Positions 1 to 8,377 are shown, counted from the stretch's first letter. The stretch: 64,000 bases of DNA from Micromonospora chokoriensis (GCF_900091505.1 NZ_LT607409.1:1426001-1490000), one strand, 5' to 3'. Program-made: numbers and translations. The notes: generated by a model not told the origin, from the letters alone.

Positions 1-388
1 GTGCGGCGACCAGCGCGATCTGCGCGGCGACGTCGCAGAGGATGTCGATCCGGGCACCCGCCGGGCTGCCCTGGCCGGTCACCCGGGCGAGCTGCCCGTC
101 GGCGCAGTCCAGGGAGTACGCCACCTGCCAGCCGATCAGGGCGAGCAGGCCGACCACCCAGGCCGGTACGTCTCCGTCGGCGACCGGGCCGGCGAGTGCC
201 ACCACGGTGACCGAGGTGGCCAGCCCGAGCACCAGGTTGGCGAGGGTCAACGCGGTCGGGCGCAGCCCGAGTCGCTGGGCGACCAGCGCGAAGACGGCAC
301 CCAGCCACTGGCTGATCGACTCGCTGAACAGGCCGCCGCCCCGGTTCACCCGGTGGAAGTCGGCGACGGTGGGACGGGGGTCAGCCAA
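1..388 (-). CDS. CDP-alcohol phosphatidyltransferase (3' end outside window)
   Basis: This membrane enzyme would transfer a phospho-alcohol headgroup between a CDP-activated substrate and an alcohol acceptor. The visible 129 residues contain the family signature, D-C-A-D-G-Q-L-A-R followed by G-S-P-A-G and then D-I-L-C-D, which matches the metal-binding pattern D-G-x2-A-R-x8-G-x3-D-x3-D. Hydrophobic helices precede it. The start is a TTG whose bases overlap the stop of the upstream dehydrogenase gene (TTGGCTGA), so the two are translationally coupled. The C-terminal membrane part lies beyond position 1. It is the last visible gene of a minus-strand operon that also encodes a cytidylyltransferase and a glycerol-1-phosphate-dehydrogenase-like enzyme. 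The product could be a phosphopolyol lipid or a teichoic-acid-like unit. The exact substrate cannot be read from the sequence. Confidence 0.85.
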   Translation of the reverse strand, partial: MADPRPTVADFHRVNRGGGLFSESISQWLGAVFALVAQRLGLRPTALTLANLVLGLATSVTVVALAGPVADGDVPAWVVGLLALIGWQVAYSLDCADGQLARVTGQGSPAGARIDILCDVAAQIALVAA

Positions 389-1448
389 GCTGGTCGCGGA
401 TTGCACCGGCGTAGTCTGCCAGCCGCTCCCGCGTCTCGGTAGGCGACAGCGCCAGGTGTTCGAGGATGGTGTACCGGTCCGGTCGGGTGCGCGGCGCGAA
501 CTGCACGGCCTCGACGAACTGGTCGTCGGTGAGCGCCACCTCGGCGGGGAGCCGGGGCAGCCCGTGCCGGGTCAGACAGGCCGACATCTCCCCGAAGCGG
601 CGCAGATCCCCGCGCAGCCAGGTGCAGAACAGCGCGCCCAGCCCGGCCAGCTCGCCGTGCGAGGCGGTGCCGGGGAAGAGCGAGTCGACCGCGTGCATGA
701 TCTCGTGGCAGCCGCCGCTGCACGGGCGGCTGGTGCCGTCGACAGCCATCGCCAGGCCGCTGGAGATCAGCGCCTCGGCCAGCACGGTGACGAACGCGTC
801 GTCCGTCATGTCGCCCGGATGGTTGAGCACCGCCTCGGCGCCGGCTCGCGAGAGCGAGGCCGCCAGCCCGTCGACCGGCTCACCGCGTACCTGGCGGGAC
901 AGGTCCCAGTCGGCCAGCGCGCTGATGTTGCTGACCACGTCACCGATGCCGGCCCGGTTGTGCCGGTCCGGGCCGCTCTCCACGAAGTCCAGGTCGACGA
1001 TCACCGCGATCGGGATGTGCACCCCGTAGGAGCCCTTGATCCCGTCGGTGATCAGGCTGGCCACCGGGGAGGCGATTCCGTCGTTGGCGAGGCTGGTCGC
1101 CACCGACACCATCGGCAGCCCTCGACGGGTGGCCGCGTACTTGGCCACGTCGATGGTCTTGCCGCCGCCGATGCCCACGACCGCGTCGTACGACCGGGCG
1201 CGGAGCTTGCCGCCGAGGTCGTCGGCGGCGTCCAACGTGCCCCCGGTGACGGTGAACACGTCGGCGGTCCGCAGTGACGGCCGGATCAGCTCCGCGATCT
1301 GGGCACCCTGGCCGGGGCCGACCACCACGGCGACGTCACCGCCGGAGGAGATCCGCCCGTCGGCCAGGATCGTGGCCAGGTCGGCGACAGCCCCACGCCG
1401 TACGTCGATGTGCAGCGGGGTGAGGACGCTCCGTGCTAGTAGCGGCAC
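381..1448 (-). CDS. Iron-containing alcohol dehydrogenase, sn-glycerol-1-phosphate dehydrogenase (EgsA/AraM) type
   Basis: The 355-residue product is an NAD(P)-dependent polyol-phosphate dehydrogenase of the dehydroquinate-synthase-like fold. The nucleotide-binding G-I-G-G-G-K-T-I-D-V-A-K motif is clear. T-S-L-A-N-D-G-I-A-S-P resembles the substrate loop of AraM/EgsA enzymes. Histidines in H-E-I-M-H and G-T-A-S-H-G-E are likely metal ligands. The chosen GTG at 1446-1448 overlaps the end of the cytidylyltransferase gene by 13 bases; a longer frame upstream would overlap by 60 bases more and lacks a family-like N-terminus. In this operon it probably makes the polyol phosphate that the upstream enzyme activates with CTP and the downstream enzyme transfers. 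That order is inference from gene context. Confidence 0.85.
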   Translation of the reverse strand: MPLLARSVLTPLHIDVRRGAVADLATILADGRISSGGDVAVVVGPGQGAQIAELIRPSLRTADVFTVTGGTLDAADDLGGKLRARSYDAVVGIGGGKTIDVAKYAATRRGLPMVSVATSLANDGIASPVASLITDGIKGSYGVHIPIAVIVDLDFVESGPDRHNRAGIGDVVSNISALADWDLSRQVRGEPVDGLAASLSRAGAEAVLNHPGDMTDDAFVTVLAEALISSGLAMAVDGTSRPCSGGCHEIMHAVDSLFPGTASHGELAGLGALFCTWLRGDLRRFGEMSACLTRHGLPRLPAEVALTDDQFVEAVQFAPRTRPDRYTILEHLALSPTETRERLADYAGAIRDQLG

Positions 1449-2167
1449 GCGATCTCCCGCGCGCGGGCCAGGTCGGCGTGGTTGTCGACCTCGACCCACG
1501 GGACGTCACCGATCGGTGCGGCCCGCACCTCCCCGCCCCGGTCGGCGAACTCCTGGTAGCCGTCCTCGTAGTAGAGGTTCGGGTCCCGTCGCCAGGTCGC
1601 CTCCAACGCGTCGGCGAGGGCGTCGGCGACCTGCGGCTCGATCAGCGTGGCGCCGATGTACTCCCCGTACGCCTCGCCCGGGTCCATGATCTTGGTGATC
1701 CGGGTGAGCTGGCCGGCGGCGTCGAAGGTGGTCTTCATCTCCTCCTCGGCCAGCGGCTTGAGGGTGTCCACCGCGAGCAGGATGCCCGGTCCGCGTTCGG
1801 CGAGCAGGGTCTTCTCCACGCTCACCGGGTGCACGGTGTCCCCGTTGACCAGCAGGACCCCGCGCGCGAAGTGCTCCCGGGCCAGCCAGAGCGAGTAGGC
1901 GTTGTTCCACTCCTCGGCCTTGTCGTTGTGCACCAGGGTGATCGTGACCCCGTACTTCTTCTCCAGCTCCGCCTGGCGGGACACGACCGCGTCCGCCGCG
2001 TAGCCGACCACGATCACGATGTCGGTGAGCCCGACCTCGGCGAGGTTGCCCAGCGCGATGTCGAGGATCGTGGTCTCGCCGTCCACCGGCACCAACGCCT
2101 TCGGCAGGGTGTCGGTGTACGGACGCAGCCGGCGTCCCGCTCCGGCCGCGAGCACCATTCCGATCAT
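1436..2167 (-). CDS. Sugar/polyol-phosphate nucleotidyltransferase (phosphocholine-cytidylyltransferase-like)
   Basis: The 243-residue protein opens with M-I-G-M-V-L-A-A-G-A-G-R-R-L, followed by P-K-A-L-V-P-V, the classical nucleotidyltransferase signature (LAAGxGxRLxPxT...PK). The segment E-E-W-N-N-A-Y-S-L-W is typical of LicC-like CTP:phosphocholine or polyol-phosphate cytidylyltransferases. The start at 2167 is preceded by GAGGATG at good spacing; the in-frame ATG 33 bases upstream is less likely. It is the first gene of the three-gene minus-strand operon. It presumably forms a CDP-polyol that the CDP-alcohol phosphotransferase then uses. CTP preference is inferred from the neighbours. Confidence 0.85.
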   Translation of the reverse strand: MIGMVLAAGAGRRLRPYTDTLPKALVPVDGETTILDIALGNLAEVGLTDIVIVVGYAADAVVSRQAELEKKYGVTITLVHNDKAEEWNNAYSLWLAREHFARGVLLVNGDTVHPVSVEKTLLAERGPGILLAVDTLKPLAEEEMKTTFDAAGQLTRITKIMDPGEAYGEYIGATLIEPQVADALADALEATWRRDPNLYYEDGYQEFADRGGEVRAAPIGDVPWVEVDNHADLARAREIACRY

Positions 2168-2245
2168 CGCGACATCCTCCCTCGTCCTGCTGCCCGTCAT
2201 CGGTGGAGGATAGCGCCGGTCGGTCGGCCCGCTCTGGTCAACCGG

Positions 2246-3013
2246 TCAGCCGGGTAACGCCGCGAGGTCGGCGAGCAGGGTCAGTCGCTCCTCCGCCCCG
2301 AGGGTGGCGTACGGGCCGGCGGCCCTCCGGTCGGTCTCCAGCTCGATGGCGGTCCGTTCGGGACCGGCCGGCAGGGTGGCGATGCTGGCTGCGGTGTGCC
2401 CGGCGGCGGCCCAGGCGGCGGCGTGCGCGTCGGCCCGGTGGTAGCGCAGCGTGCCGAGCCGGTTGAGCAGCAGCACGCCCGACGGGGTGCCGTCCGGCTC
2501 GTACGGGGGCGCCATCGCGGTGAAGGCGGAGCCTCCGTCGTCGCCCTCCTCGTCGGCCAGCACCAGGGCGTACGACAGCAGCCGGCCGAGCGCCGCCACC
2601 ATCCGGGACACCCGCTCGTCGTGTCCGGCCCACAGTTCCTCGGTGACGTCGGCGTGCACCTGGTACAGCTCGCCGAGGAAGGCCGCTCCGCGCTCGCTGG
2701 CGGAGAGCGTGCCGTCCGCGGTGCGCTGGAGCATCCCGTACGCCACCTGTTTGTCCACCGCCCGGCGGCAGGCGACCGGGTCCTGGTACCGGGTGACAGC
2801 GGCGAACCCCGGCCCGTCGACCCGGCCGCCGGGTGCGGCCAGCCGGGTGCGCAGGTCGACCAGGAATCCGGTCGCGGCGGTCCCGCCGTACCGCTGGGCC
2901 AGAACCGCGCCGCCACCGTCGCGACCGGCCAGCATGCCGGCCCGGAAGACCCGGTCCACGGCCGGCGCGAGCAACCCGGCGATCCGGTGTGGGGCCAGCT
3001 CGACGCTGTTCAC
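2246..3013 (-). CDS. SCO6745-family-like protein of unknown function
   Basis: The 255-residue protein is largely alpha-helical and ends in A-E-E-R-L-T-L-L-A-D-L-A-A-L-P-G. It resembles a conserved actinobacterial family for which a helix-turn-helix-like fold has been suggested (Streptomyces SCO6745 family), but the assignment is from memory of sequence style. No catalytic motif is apparent. The GTG start at 3011-3013 overlaps the stop of the upstream Nudix gene (GTGA arrangement), so the two are co-translated. The frame stays open further upstream, but that stretch is only the antisense-phase shadow of the Nudix gene. Confidence 0.7.
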   Translation of the reverse strand: MNSVELAPHRIAGLLAPAVDRVFRAGMLAGRDGGGAVLAQRYGGTAATGFLVDLRTRLAAPGGRVDGPGFAAVTRYQDPVACRRAVDKQVAYGMLQRTADGTLSASERGAAFLGELYQVHADVTEELWAGHDERVSRMVAALGRLLSYALVLADEEGDDGGSAFTAMAPPYEPDGTPSGVLLLNRLGTLRYHRADAHAAAWAAAGHTAASIATLPAGPERTAIELETDRRAAGPYATLGAEERLTLLADLAALPG

Positions 3014-3462
3014 GGACCTGTCGAACGCAGCGCGGCGAAACCCTCGTCCGCGATGCGCCGGATCAGCCCGTCGTTGACGTCGCGGTGCTCGTCCAGGACG
3101 GACAGCTCGTGTTCGGCGAGCCAGCGGTACTCGGTGTGCTTGCCGGCCTCCAGCCTCGGGTGGTCGAGGTCGCCGTCGACGCGGACCAGGAAGTCGTACT
3201 CGATCCGGGTGAGGCCGTCGTCGCCCACGTAGGTGTACTCGCCCACCTGGTCGAGGACGTGTGAGAGGAACCAGCCGGTCTCCTCGGTGATCTCCCGGCG
3301 GAGAGCTGCGTCGATGTCCTCGCCGGGTTCCACGTGGCCGCCGACGATGTCCCAACAGTTGGGGAAGAGGCGTCGGTGCGGTGAGCGTCGCTGGAAGAAG
3401 ATGCGGCTGTCGTGGTCGACGATCAACGCGCCGGCGCAGCGCAGGGGCTCGGTGGACACCAT
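3010..3462 (-). CDS. Nudix hydrolase
   Basis: The 150-residue protein carries a complete Nudix box, G-G-H-V-E-P-G-E-D then R-E-I-T-E-E-T-G-W, at about residues 40-63, matching GX5EX7REUXEEXGU. It should hydrolyse a nucleoside diphosphate linked to another moiety, with Mg2+ held by the box glutamates. The usual family length is 130-170 residues. The ATG at 3460-3462 was chosen because the conserved first strand (L-R-C-A-G-A-L-I-V-D) follows directly. It is co-transcribed with the overlapping downstream gene and divergent from the CBS-domain gene. Confidence 0.9.
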   Translation of the reverse strand: MVSTEPLRCAGALIVDHDSRIFFQRRSPHRRLFPNCWDIVGGHVEPGEDIDAALRREITEETGWFLSHVLDQVGEYTYVGDDGLTRIEYDFLVRVDGDLDHPRLEAGKHTEYRWLAEHELSVLDEHRDVNDGLIRRIADEGFAALRSTGP

Positions 3463-3571
3463 CCGACAGTAGCGAGCGTTCCGGTTGTGCCATGGTGCGG
3501 CCTTGTCCCGGAAACATCCACGGACGACCATGTTCCTACCGGATGCCACCGTCCCAAGGGAGTGATGTGTG

Positions 3572-3964
3572 ATGCAGGTACGGGATGCCATGTCCAGCCA
3601 GGTTCTCGTCGTCGGCCCGGAGCACACGCTCCGCCAGGCGGCCCGGATGATGTCGGCCCGCGGTGTGGGGTCGGCGGTCGTGATCGACCCGGATTCCGAG
3701 GGCGTCGGGATCATGACCGAACGCGATGTGTTGAAGGCTGTCGGCGCGGGCCTGGACTGTGACGTGGAACGCACCGGAGCCCACCTGACCTGGGACGTGG
3801 TCTACGCCGGGCCGGAGTGGACGGTGGCCGAGGCCGCTGCGGCGATGGCCCGGGGCGGGTTCCGGCATCTGGTGGTGCTGGACGGTCGGGAGGTCGCCGG
3901 CGCGATCTCGGTTCGGGACATCATGCGGGTGTGGGCGGAGAGTCGGGCGGTCGCGACGACCTGA
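3572..3964 (+). CDS. CBS-domain protein
   Basis: The 130-residue protein is a tandem pair of CBS domains and little else. Domain one (about residues 5-60) contains A-A-R-M-M-S-A-R-G-V-G-S-A-V-V and ends in G-I-M-T-E-R-D-V; domain two (about 75-125) contains G-G-F-R-H-L-V-V-L-D and A-I-S-V-R-D-I-M. Such stand-alone pairs bind adenine nucleotides and act as energy sensors. AAGGGAG at 3556-3562 lies nine bases before the ATG; a GTG one codon earlier is also possible. It is divergent from the Nudix gene. A 7-bp hairpin overlaps the stop codon. Confidence 0.88.
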   Translation: MQVRDAMSSQVLVVGPEHTLRQAARMMSARGVGSAVVIDPDSEGVGIMTERDVLKAVGAGLDCDVERTGAHLTWDVVYAGPEWTVAEAAAAMARGGFRHLVVLDGREVAGAISVRDIMRVWAESRAVATT

Positions 3965-4048
3965 CAGGGTCAGGTGTGGCCGGTCGGATCGACGGGTAAG
4001 CATCCCCTGCGGGCGCGGAGAGACCGCCACCCGCAAGGGGAGGGCCCG

Positions 4049-4507
4049 ATGCGTGACGCGGAGCGCCTGGTCGAGCAGCAGTACGCGATGCTCCTGCGTC
4101 GGGATGTGGCCCGTCTGCCGGATCTCTACGCCCCGGAGGCGTTCTATTCCATGCCGGGCGTGACGGTCCGACCGATCGAGCTGCCCGCACTCCTGCGTAC
4201 CTGGACCGGCGCCTTTCCGGACCTGCGGGTCGACGTGCTGGGCGCGGTCCGCACCGGCGGTGGCGCCGCCGTCGAGCTGCGCCTGACCGGCACCCACACC
4301 GGCACGCTGCACTCGCCGTACGGCACTGTCGCGCCGACCGGCCGGGCGGTGAGCTGGGAGGTGGCCGACGTGGTCCGGGCCCGCAAGGGTCGGATCACCG
4401 CCTGGCGTTCCTACTTCGACTGGAGCCACCTGCTCGATGCGCTCGGCGTGCAGTTTGACGGGCTTTCCCGGGCTGCGCACCACGACGCGCTCGCCCTTCC
4501 GGTCTGA
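4049..4507 (+). CDS. NTF2-like/SnoaL-type ester cyclase family protein
   Basis: The 152-residue protein has the SnoaL/NTF2-like pattern: an N-terminal helix (E-Q-Q-Y-A-M-L-L-R-R-D), a metal-free cone-shaped beta sheet, W-T-G-A-F-P-D-L-R-V-D-V near the middle and a C-terminal strand with W-R-S-Y-F-D. Many such proteins bind small polyketides or act as isomerases; no specific substrate can be inferred. The start is supported by AAGGGGAGG about 7 bases upstream. An in-frame ATG at 3974 is less likely, as it lies close to the CBS gene stop and has no ribosome site. Confidence 0.8.
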   Translation: MRDAERLVEQQYAMLLRRDVARLPDLYAPEAFYSMPGVTVRPIELPALLRTWTGAFPDLRVDVLGAVRTGGGAAVELRLTGTHTGTLHSPYGTVAPTGRAVSWEVADVVRARKGRITAWRSYFDWSHLLDALGVQFDGLSRAAHHDALALPV

Positions 4508-4613
4508 GTTGTCGCCGACCGGTGGAGTCGGGTCACCCGTCCCGGTGGCTCAGGATGCGGACATCGCCGTGCCGTCGGCGCGTCCCCCGTCGCCGCCCGT
4601 ACGCTCAACATCC

Positions 4614-5708
4614 ATGACCGCCGAGCAGTTGATCTCCTTTGCCCGTGGGGCTCCCTCGCTGGACATCGTCGATGTCGAGGGGCTCAAGGCCGCCGCCGTC
4701 CGCGCCTTCGACGCCGACCCCGCGGGGGTGACGGCGTACGGCACCTCCGTCGGTTACGTTCCGCTGCGAAAGTGGATCGCCGAGAAGCACGGGGTCGAGA
4801 CCAATCAGGTGCTGGTCACCAACGGGTCGCTCCAGGCCGACGCGTTCCTCTTCGACCACCTGGTCCGCCCCGGCGACGCGGTGGTGGTGGAACGCCCGAC
4901 GTACGACCGGACGCTGCTCAACCTTCAGCGGATGGGCGGTGAGCTGCACGGCATCTCCGTCCAGCCGGACGGCCTCGACACGGCCGAGCTGCGCAAGCTG
5001 CTGGAGTCCGGGGTCCGGCCCCGGCTCGCGCACGTGATCCCGAACTACCAGAACCCGGCCGGCATGACGCTCTCCCTGGAGAAGCGTCGGGAGTTGCTCG
5101 ACCTGGCCGCCGAGTACGGGTTCACCATCTTCGAGGACGACCCGTACGCGGACATCCGCTTCCGTGGCGAGGCGCTGCCGTCGATGCTCTCGCTGGACAC
5201 CCGCAACGTGGTGGTGCACGCGTCGAGCTTCACCAAGACGGTCTGCCCGGGGGTCCGGGTCGGATACCTGGTCGGTCCGGCGGACCTGATCGCCGACATC
5301 GCCAAGAACGCGACGAGTCTCTACATCTCGCCGGGGATGGTGTCGCAGGCGATCGTGCACCAGTTCTGCGTCTCCGGTGACATCGACCGCTCCATCGAGA
5401 CGGTACGCGCGGCGTTGGGTGAGCGGGCCCGGGTGCTCGCCGAGTCGTTGCGCCGGCACCTGCCGCAGGCGCGGTTCGTGGAGCCCGACGGCGGCTACTT
5501 CCTCTGGGTGGAGTTCCCGGAGGACGTGCTCGTCGACCGGCTCGCTCCGGCTGCCGCCGAGCGTGGGGTCGCCGTGGTCAAGGGCAGCGACTTCGTGCTG
5601 GACGGCGGGCGGCACGCCCTCCGACTGGCCTTCTCGGCGGTGACCGCCGATCGGATCGACGAGGGGGTCCGTCGTCTCGCGGACGCCGTCGAGGCCGTCC
5701 GCAGCTGA
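4614..5708 (+). CDS. PLP-dependent aminotransferase, 2-aminoadipate/class I type
   Basis: The 364-residue fold-type I aminotransferase has the N-Y-Q-N-P-A-G motif (about residue 145), an acidic E-D-D-P-Y-A-D segment and the Schiff-base lysine in S-S-F-T-K-T at about K208, followed by R-V-G-Y. It lacks the GntR-type DNA-binding domain of MocR regulators and so is probably a plain enzyme of the LysN/2-aminoadipate family. The ATG at 4614 starts directly before I-S-F-A-R-G-A-P. Its true amino-acid substrate is unknown. A short perfect palindrome follows the stop. Confidence 0.9.
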   Translation: MTAEQLISFARGAPSLDIVDVEGLKAAAVRAFDADPAGVTAYGTSVGYVPLRKWIAEKHGVETNQVLVTNGSLQADAFLFDHLVRPGDAVVVERPTYDRTLLNLQRMGGELHGISVQPDGLDTAELRKLLESGVRPRLAHVIPNYQNPAGMTLSLEKRRELLDLAAEYGFTIFEDDPYADIRFRGEALPSMLSLDTRNVVVHASSFTKTVCPGVRVGYLVGPADLIADIAKNATSLYISPGMVSQAIVHQFCVSGDIDRSIETVRAALGERARVLAESLRRHLPQARFVEPDGGYFLWVEFPEDVLVDRLAPAAAERGVAVVKGSDFVLDGGRHALRLAFSAVTADRIDEGVRRLADAVEAVRS

Positions 5709-5713
5709 ACGAA

Positions 5714-5731
5714 CTGTCAGGTTCCTGACAG
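5714..5731. terminator. Short palindrome after the aminotransferase
   Basis: An 8-bp perfect inverted repeat, CTGTCAGG-tt-CCTGACAG, starts six bases after the aminotransferase stop. It could act as a weak terminator or as an operator; there is no T-tract. Confidence 0.4.
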
Positions 5732-6035
5732 AACGACGATGCCGGCCGTCCCGGGGCTCCCGCCGGGGCGGCTGGCGGCCCACAATGCTGCGAGCGTCAT
5801 TCGTGTTACGTCGCGGAGATCTCCGCCCGACCCTCCCCCGGGCCAGCCACGACCAGGATGACGCGGCAGCACCACCTCCCGCCCCCACGGGTGTCGGGTG
5901 GGCCGTGTCGTCCCCGCACACCCCCCGATGCGGCCCGGCCCACCCGGCACCACCCCCACGCGACCGCCGTCACACGTTCACTCGACCGCGGTCGGCGTAG
6001 CCTGCAAGCCGCAGCCGAGCGCGGGAGGTGACGCG
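5732..6035. other. Non-coding stretch before the CorA gene
   Basis: Together with the palindrome this is a gap of about 330 bases. It is GC-rich and C-rich on the plus strand. Frames on both strands stay open but lack ribosome sites and protein-like composition. A GGGAGGTG ribosome site close to 6025 belongs to the CorA gene. I see no other feature. Confidence 0.5.
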
Positions 6036-7184
6036 ATGACGGATCGGACAGAGCGGGACCGGACGGCACCGTCGACCACCGGTCGGGTGTTGCGACCCCG
6101 GGCGTGGCCCTCCCCGGTCCGGGCGATGACCCGGATCCTGTACACCGACGGCGCCCCACCGGCACCGACCCCCACCGGCGCCGGTCGCAGCTCGGTGGTC
6201 GACTGCGCGCTCTACGTCGACGGCAAGCGGCAACCCGGCGACTGGACGTACGCGGAGGCGCTGACCGCGGCCCGCCGCGAGGAGCACGGCTTCGTCTGGC
6301 TCGGTCTGCACCAGCCGGAGCTGGCCGAGATGACCGCCATCGCGGAGACCTACGGCCTGCACGAGCTCGCCGTCGAGGACGCCGTCAAAGCCGAGCAGCG
6401 TCCCAAGCTGGAGCGGTTCGGCGAGGTCGTCTTCCTGGTGCTGCGTACCGCCAGGTATTGCGAGCACGCCGAGCTGACCGAGAACTCCGAGGTCGTGGAG
6501 ACCGGCCAGGTGATGCTCTTCATCGGCCCGAACTTCGTGATCAGCGTCCGGCACGGCGACGCCTGCCGGCTCGCCCCGATCCGCGCCGACCTGGAGACCA
6601 AGCAGGATCTGCTGCTGCACGGCCCGTGGGCGGTGGCGTACGGGGTGACCGACCGGGTGGTGGACCTCTACCTGGAGGTGGCCGAGCAGATCGAGGACGA
6701 CCTGGACGTGCTGGAGGCCGAGGTCTTCGACCGGCACGGCCACGGGCGGATCCAGCGGATCTACCAGATGAAGCGGGAGCTGGTGGAGTTCAAGCGGGCG
6801 GTGGTGCCGTTGCAGCGACCGCTGATGACGCTGACCTCGCAGGTCAACCGGGACGTGCCGAAGGAGGTCCGCCGTTACTTCCGGGACGTGCAGGACCACC
6901 TCAGCCGCACCGTGGAGCAGGTGAACTCCTACGACGACCTGCTGAACTCGATCCTCCAGGCGCGGTTGGCGCAGGTCACCGTCGACCAGAACAACGACAT
7001 GCGCAAGATCGCCGCGTGGGCGGCCATCGCCGCGGTCTGGACCTCCATCGCCGGTGTCGAGGGCATGAACTTCGACAACATGCCCGAGCTGAAGATGACG
7101 TACGGCTATCCGGTGGCCCTGGCCCTGATGCTCGGCGTCTCGCTGGCCCTCTACCGCTGGTTCCGCCGCAACGGCTGGCTCTAG
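6036..7184 (+). CDS. CorA-family magnesium/cobalt transporter
   Basis: The 382-residue protein has the soluble N-terminal funnel domain, a long coiled stalk helix (about residues 215-310) and two C-terminal membrane helices. The G-M-N signature of the CorA pore occurs in V-E-G-M-N-F-D at the end of the first helix. The C-terminal W-F-R-R-N-G-W-L resembles the basic tail of the family. It should form a pentameric channel for Mg2+ or related divalent cations. The start ATG at 6036 follows GGGAGGTG with good spacing; a far upstream frame extension is Pro/Thr-rich and unlikely. Confidence 0.93.
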   Translation: MTDRTERDRTAPSTTGRVLRPRAWPSPVRAMTRILYTDGAPPAPTPTGAGRSSVVDCALYVDGKRQPGDWTYAEALTAARREEHGFVWLGLHQPELAEMTAIAETYGLHELAVEDAVKAEQRPKLERFGEVVFLVLRTARYCEHAELTENSEVVETGQVMLFIGPNFVISVRHGDACRLAPIRADLETKQDLLLHGPWAVAYGVTDRVVDLYLEVAEQIEDDLDVLEAEVFDRHGHGRIQRIYQMKRELVEFKRAVVPLQRPLMTLTSQVNRDVPKEVRRYFRDVQDHLSRTVEQVNSYDDLLNSILQARLAQVTVDQNNDMRKIAAWAAIAAVWTSIAGVEGMNFDNMPELKMTYGYPVALALMLGVSLALYRWFRRNGWL

Positions 7185-7633
7185 ACGGGCGGCGACAGCG
7201 CCTGCGGGCGGCCGCGCCTGCCGGGCCGGCACGGTGATCCACTCGGCTTTCCGGAGATCGGGGTGTCCAGGTCTGTGGGATGCCGCGACGTCACGAAAGA
7301 CGAGTGGATCTTGCGGATGCGCCGCGCCGCGCGCCGCGCGCCGAGAGCTGAACGCCGCGCGCCGAGAGCCGCGCGCCGCGCGCCGAGAGCTGAACGCCGC
7401 GCGCCGAGAGCCGCACGCCGCGCGCCGAGAGCTGAACGCCGCGCGCCGAGAGCCGCACGCCGCGCGCCGAGAGCTGAACGCCGCGCGCCGAGAGCCGCGC
7501 GCCGCGCGCCGAGAGCTGAACGCCGCGCGCCGAGAGCCGCGCGCCGAGACCTGAGGACCGCGCGCCGTTCGACGCGGAAGCGCCGACGCGCGGAGTGATC
7601 CGCGCGCCGGCGCCCGATGCTCTGCCGCTGTGG
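7185..7633. other. Intergenic region dominated by a tandem repeat
   Basis: This 449-base gap separates convergent genes. Its centre is the 21/42-bp tandem repeat described separately. The flanks (7185-7320 and 7560-7633) hold no gene, RNA or terminator that I can support. Long frames across the repeat encode only periodic Arg/Ala/Glu or Ser/Ala/Gly peptides. Confidence 0.6.
7332..7552. repeat. 21-bp tandem repeat organised as 42-bp double units
   Basis: The core half-unit is GCGCGCCGAGAGCTGAACGC plus C, alternating with a variant ending AGCCGCACGCC or AGCCGCGCGCC. The marker CTGAAC recurs at 7348, 7390, 7432, 7474 and 7516, exactly 42 bases apart, so five double units (ten half-units) are present. 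Because 21 is a multiple of three, several frames stay open across the array. It lies between the 3' ends of the CorA gene and a minus-strand gene. It is not a CRISPR array, as there are no unique spacers. Confidence 0.9.
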
Positions 7634-8377
7634 TCAGCGCCGCCCGTTGGTGCGGGCCGTGTCCTTGCCCAGGGCCTTGGTGAGGTCGTCGGTCGGCCGA
7701 CCGGAGACGTCGGTGGCACCCTCGGCGACCGACGGGACCTTGTCGGTCGGGCGGATGCCGGTCTGCTTCGCCGGGCTGGTGGTGCTGGCGCTGGCACCGC
7801 CGGCCACCGCCGAGCTGCCCGCGCCGGTCATCCCCGCCGCGCCGGCCATGGCGGACCCGTCGCTGCCCTTGGCGGCGGACGGCGTACGCACCTCGATCGA
7901 GTCGACCTCGTCGCGCATCGGCTCCAGGGTGCGGGTCGGGTCGTACTCGGCCCACTCCTGCTGCTCCCGTCGACGGCGGAGCGCGACCGCGCCGGCCAGA
8001 CCGGCGACGGCACCCGCCGCCAACAGGCCGGTCATCATCGAGCCGCGACGGCGCGGCTGCTTCTTCTTACCGGTGATCCGCATGGTCTTGGACTTGGCCT
8101 TCCTGGTCAGCGGCCCTGCCTGCGCGGCGCCGTCACGGGCCGCCGCCGCCAGCGGCGCCAGCGTGGTGAGTGTCGTCCCCCAGCCGGTCGACGCGCGGTC
8201 GCGCACCTTCGCGGCGGTCGGTGCCACGTAGCTCCGGGCTACCTGGACCCGCGGGCCGACGGTCGCGCCAGCGCCCTTGGCGGCGTGGTTGGCTGCCTGC
8301 ATCAGGTGGCTGATGCTCTGGTTCAGCTCGGCCTTCGCCAGCTGCCCCTGGGACTTGCGCCGCCCGAATCCAAACAC
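7634..8377 (-). CDS. Conserved actinobacterial membrane-associated protein, function unknown
   Basis: The 247-residue protein starts V-F-G-F-G-R-R-K and has an amphipathic helical N-terminal half, a basic patch (K-K-K-Q-P-R-R-R-G), one hydrophobic segment (M-M-T-G-L-L-A-A-G-A-V-A-G-L, about residue 125) and a low-complexity C-terminal tail. The topology suggests a single-pass protein resembling YtxH-like proteins, but I do not recognise a defined function. The GTG start at 8375-8377 is chosen because AGGAGGTAG precedes it by a few bases; the open frame continues upstream only as a shadow of the cyclophilin gene. It is divergent from the cyclophilin gene. Confidence 0.75.
   Translation of the reverse strand: MFGFGRRKSQGQLAKAELNQSISHLMQAANHAAKGAGATVGPRVQVARSYVAPTAAKVRDRASTGWGTTLTTLAPLAAAARDGAAQAGPLTRKAKSKTMRITGKKKQPRRRGSMMTGLLAAGAVAGLAGAVALRRRREQQEWAEYDPTRTLEPMRDEVDSIEVRTPSAAKGSDGSAMAGAAGMTGAGSSAVAGGASASTTSPAKQTGIRPTDKVPSVAEGATDVSGRPTDDLTKALGKDTARTNGRR

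Noticed and set aside
42..1277. Plus-strand protein of 411 residues
   Set aside because: It is antisense to the conserved dehydrogenase and phosphotransferase genes and has Arg/Ala/Gly-biased shadow composition.
7332..7552. CRISPR array
   Set aside because: The repeats are contiguous without unique spacers, and no cas gene is present.
7234..7598. Long open frames across the tandem repeat
   Set aside because: They arise because the repeat period is divisible by three; composition is purely periodic and there is no ribosome site.
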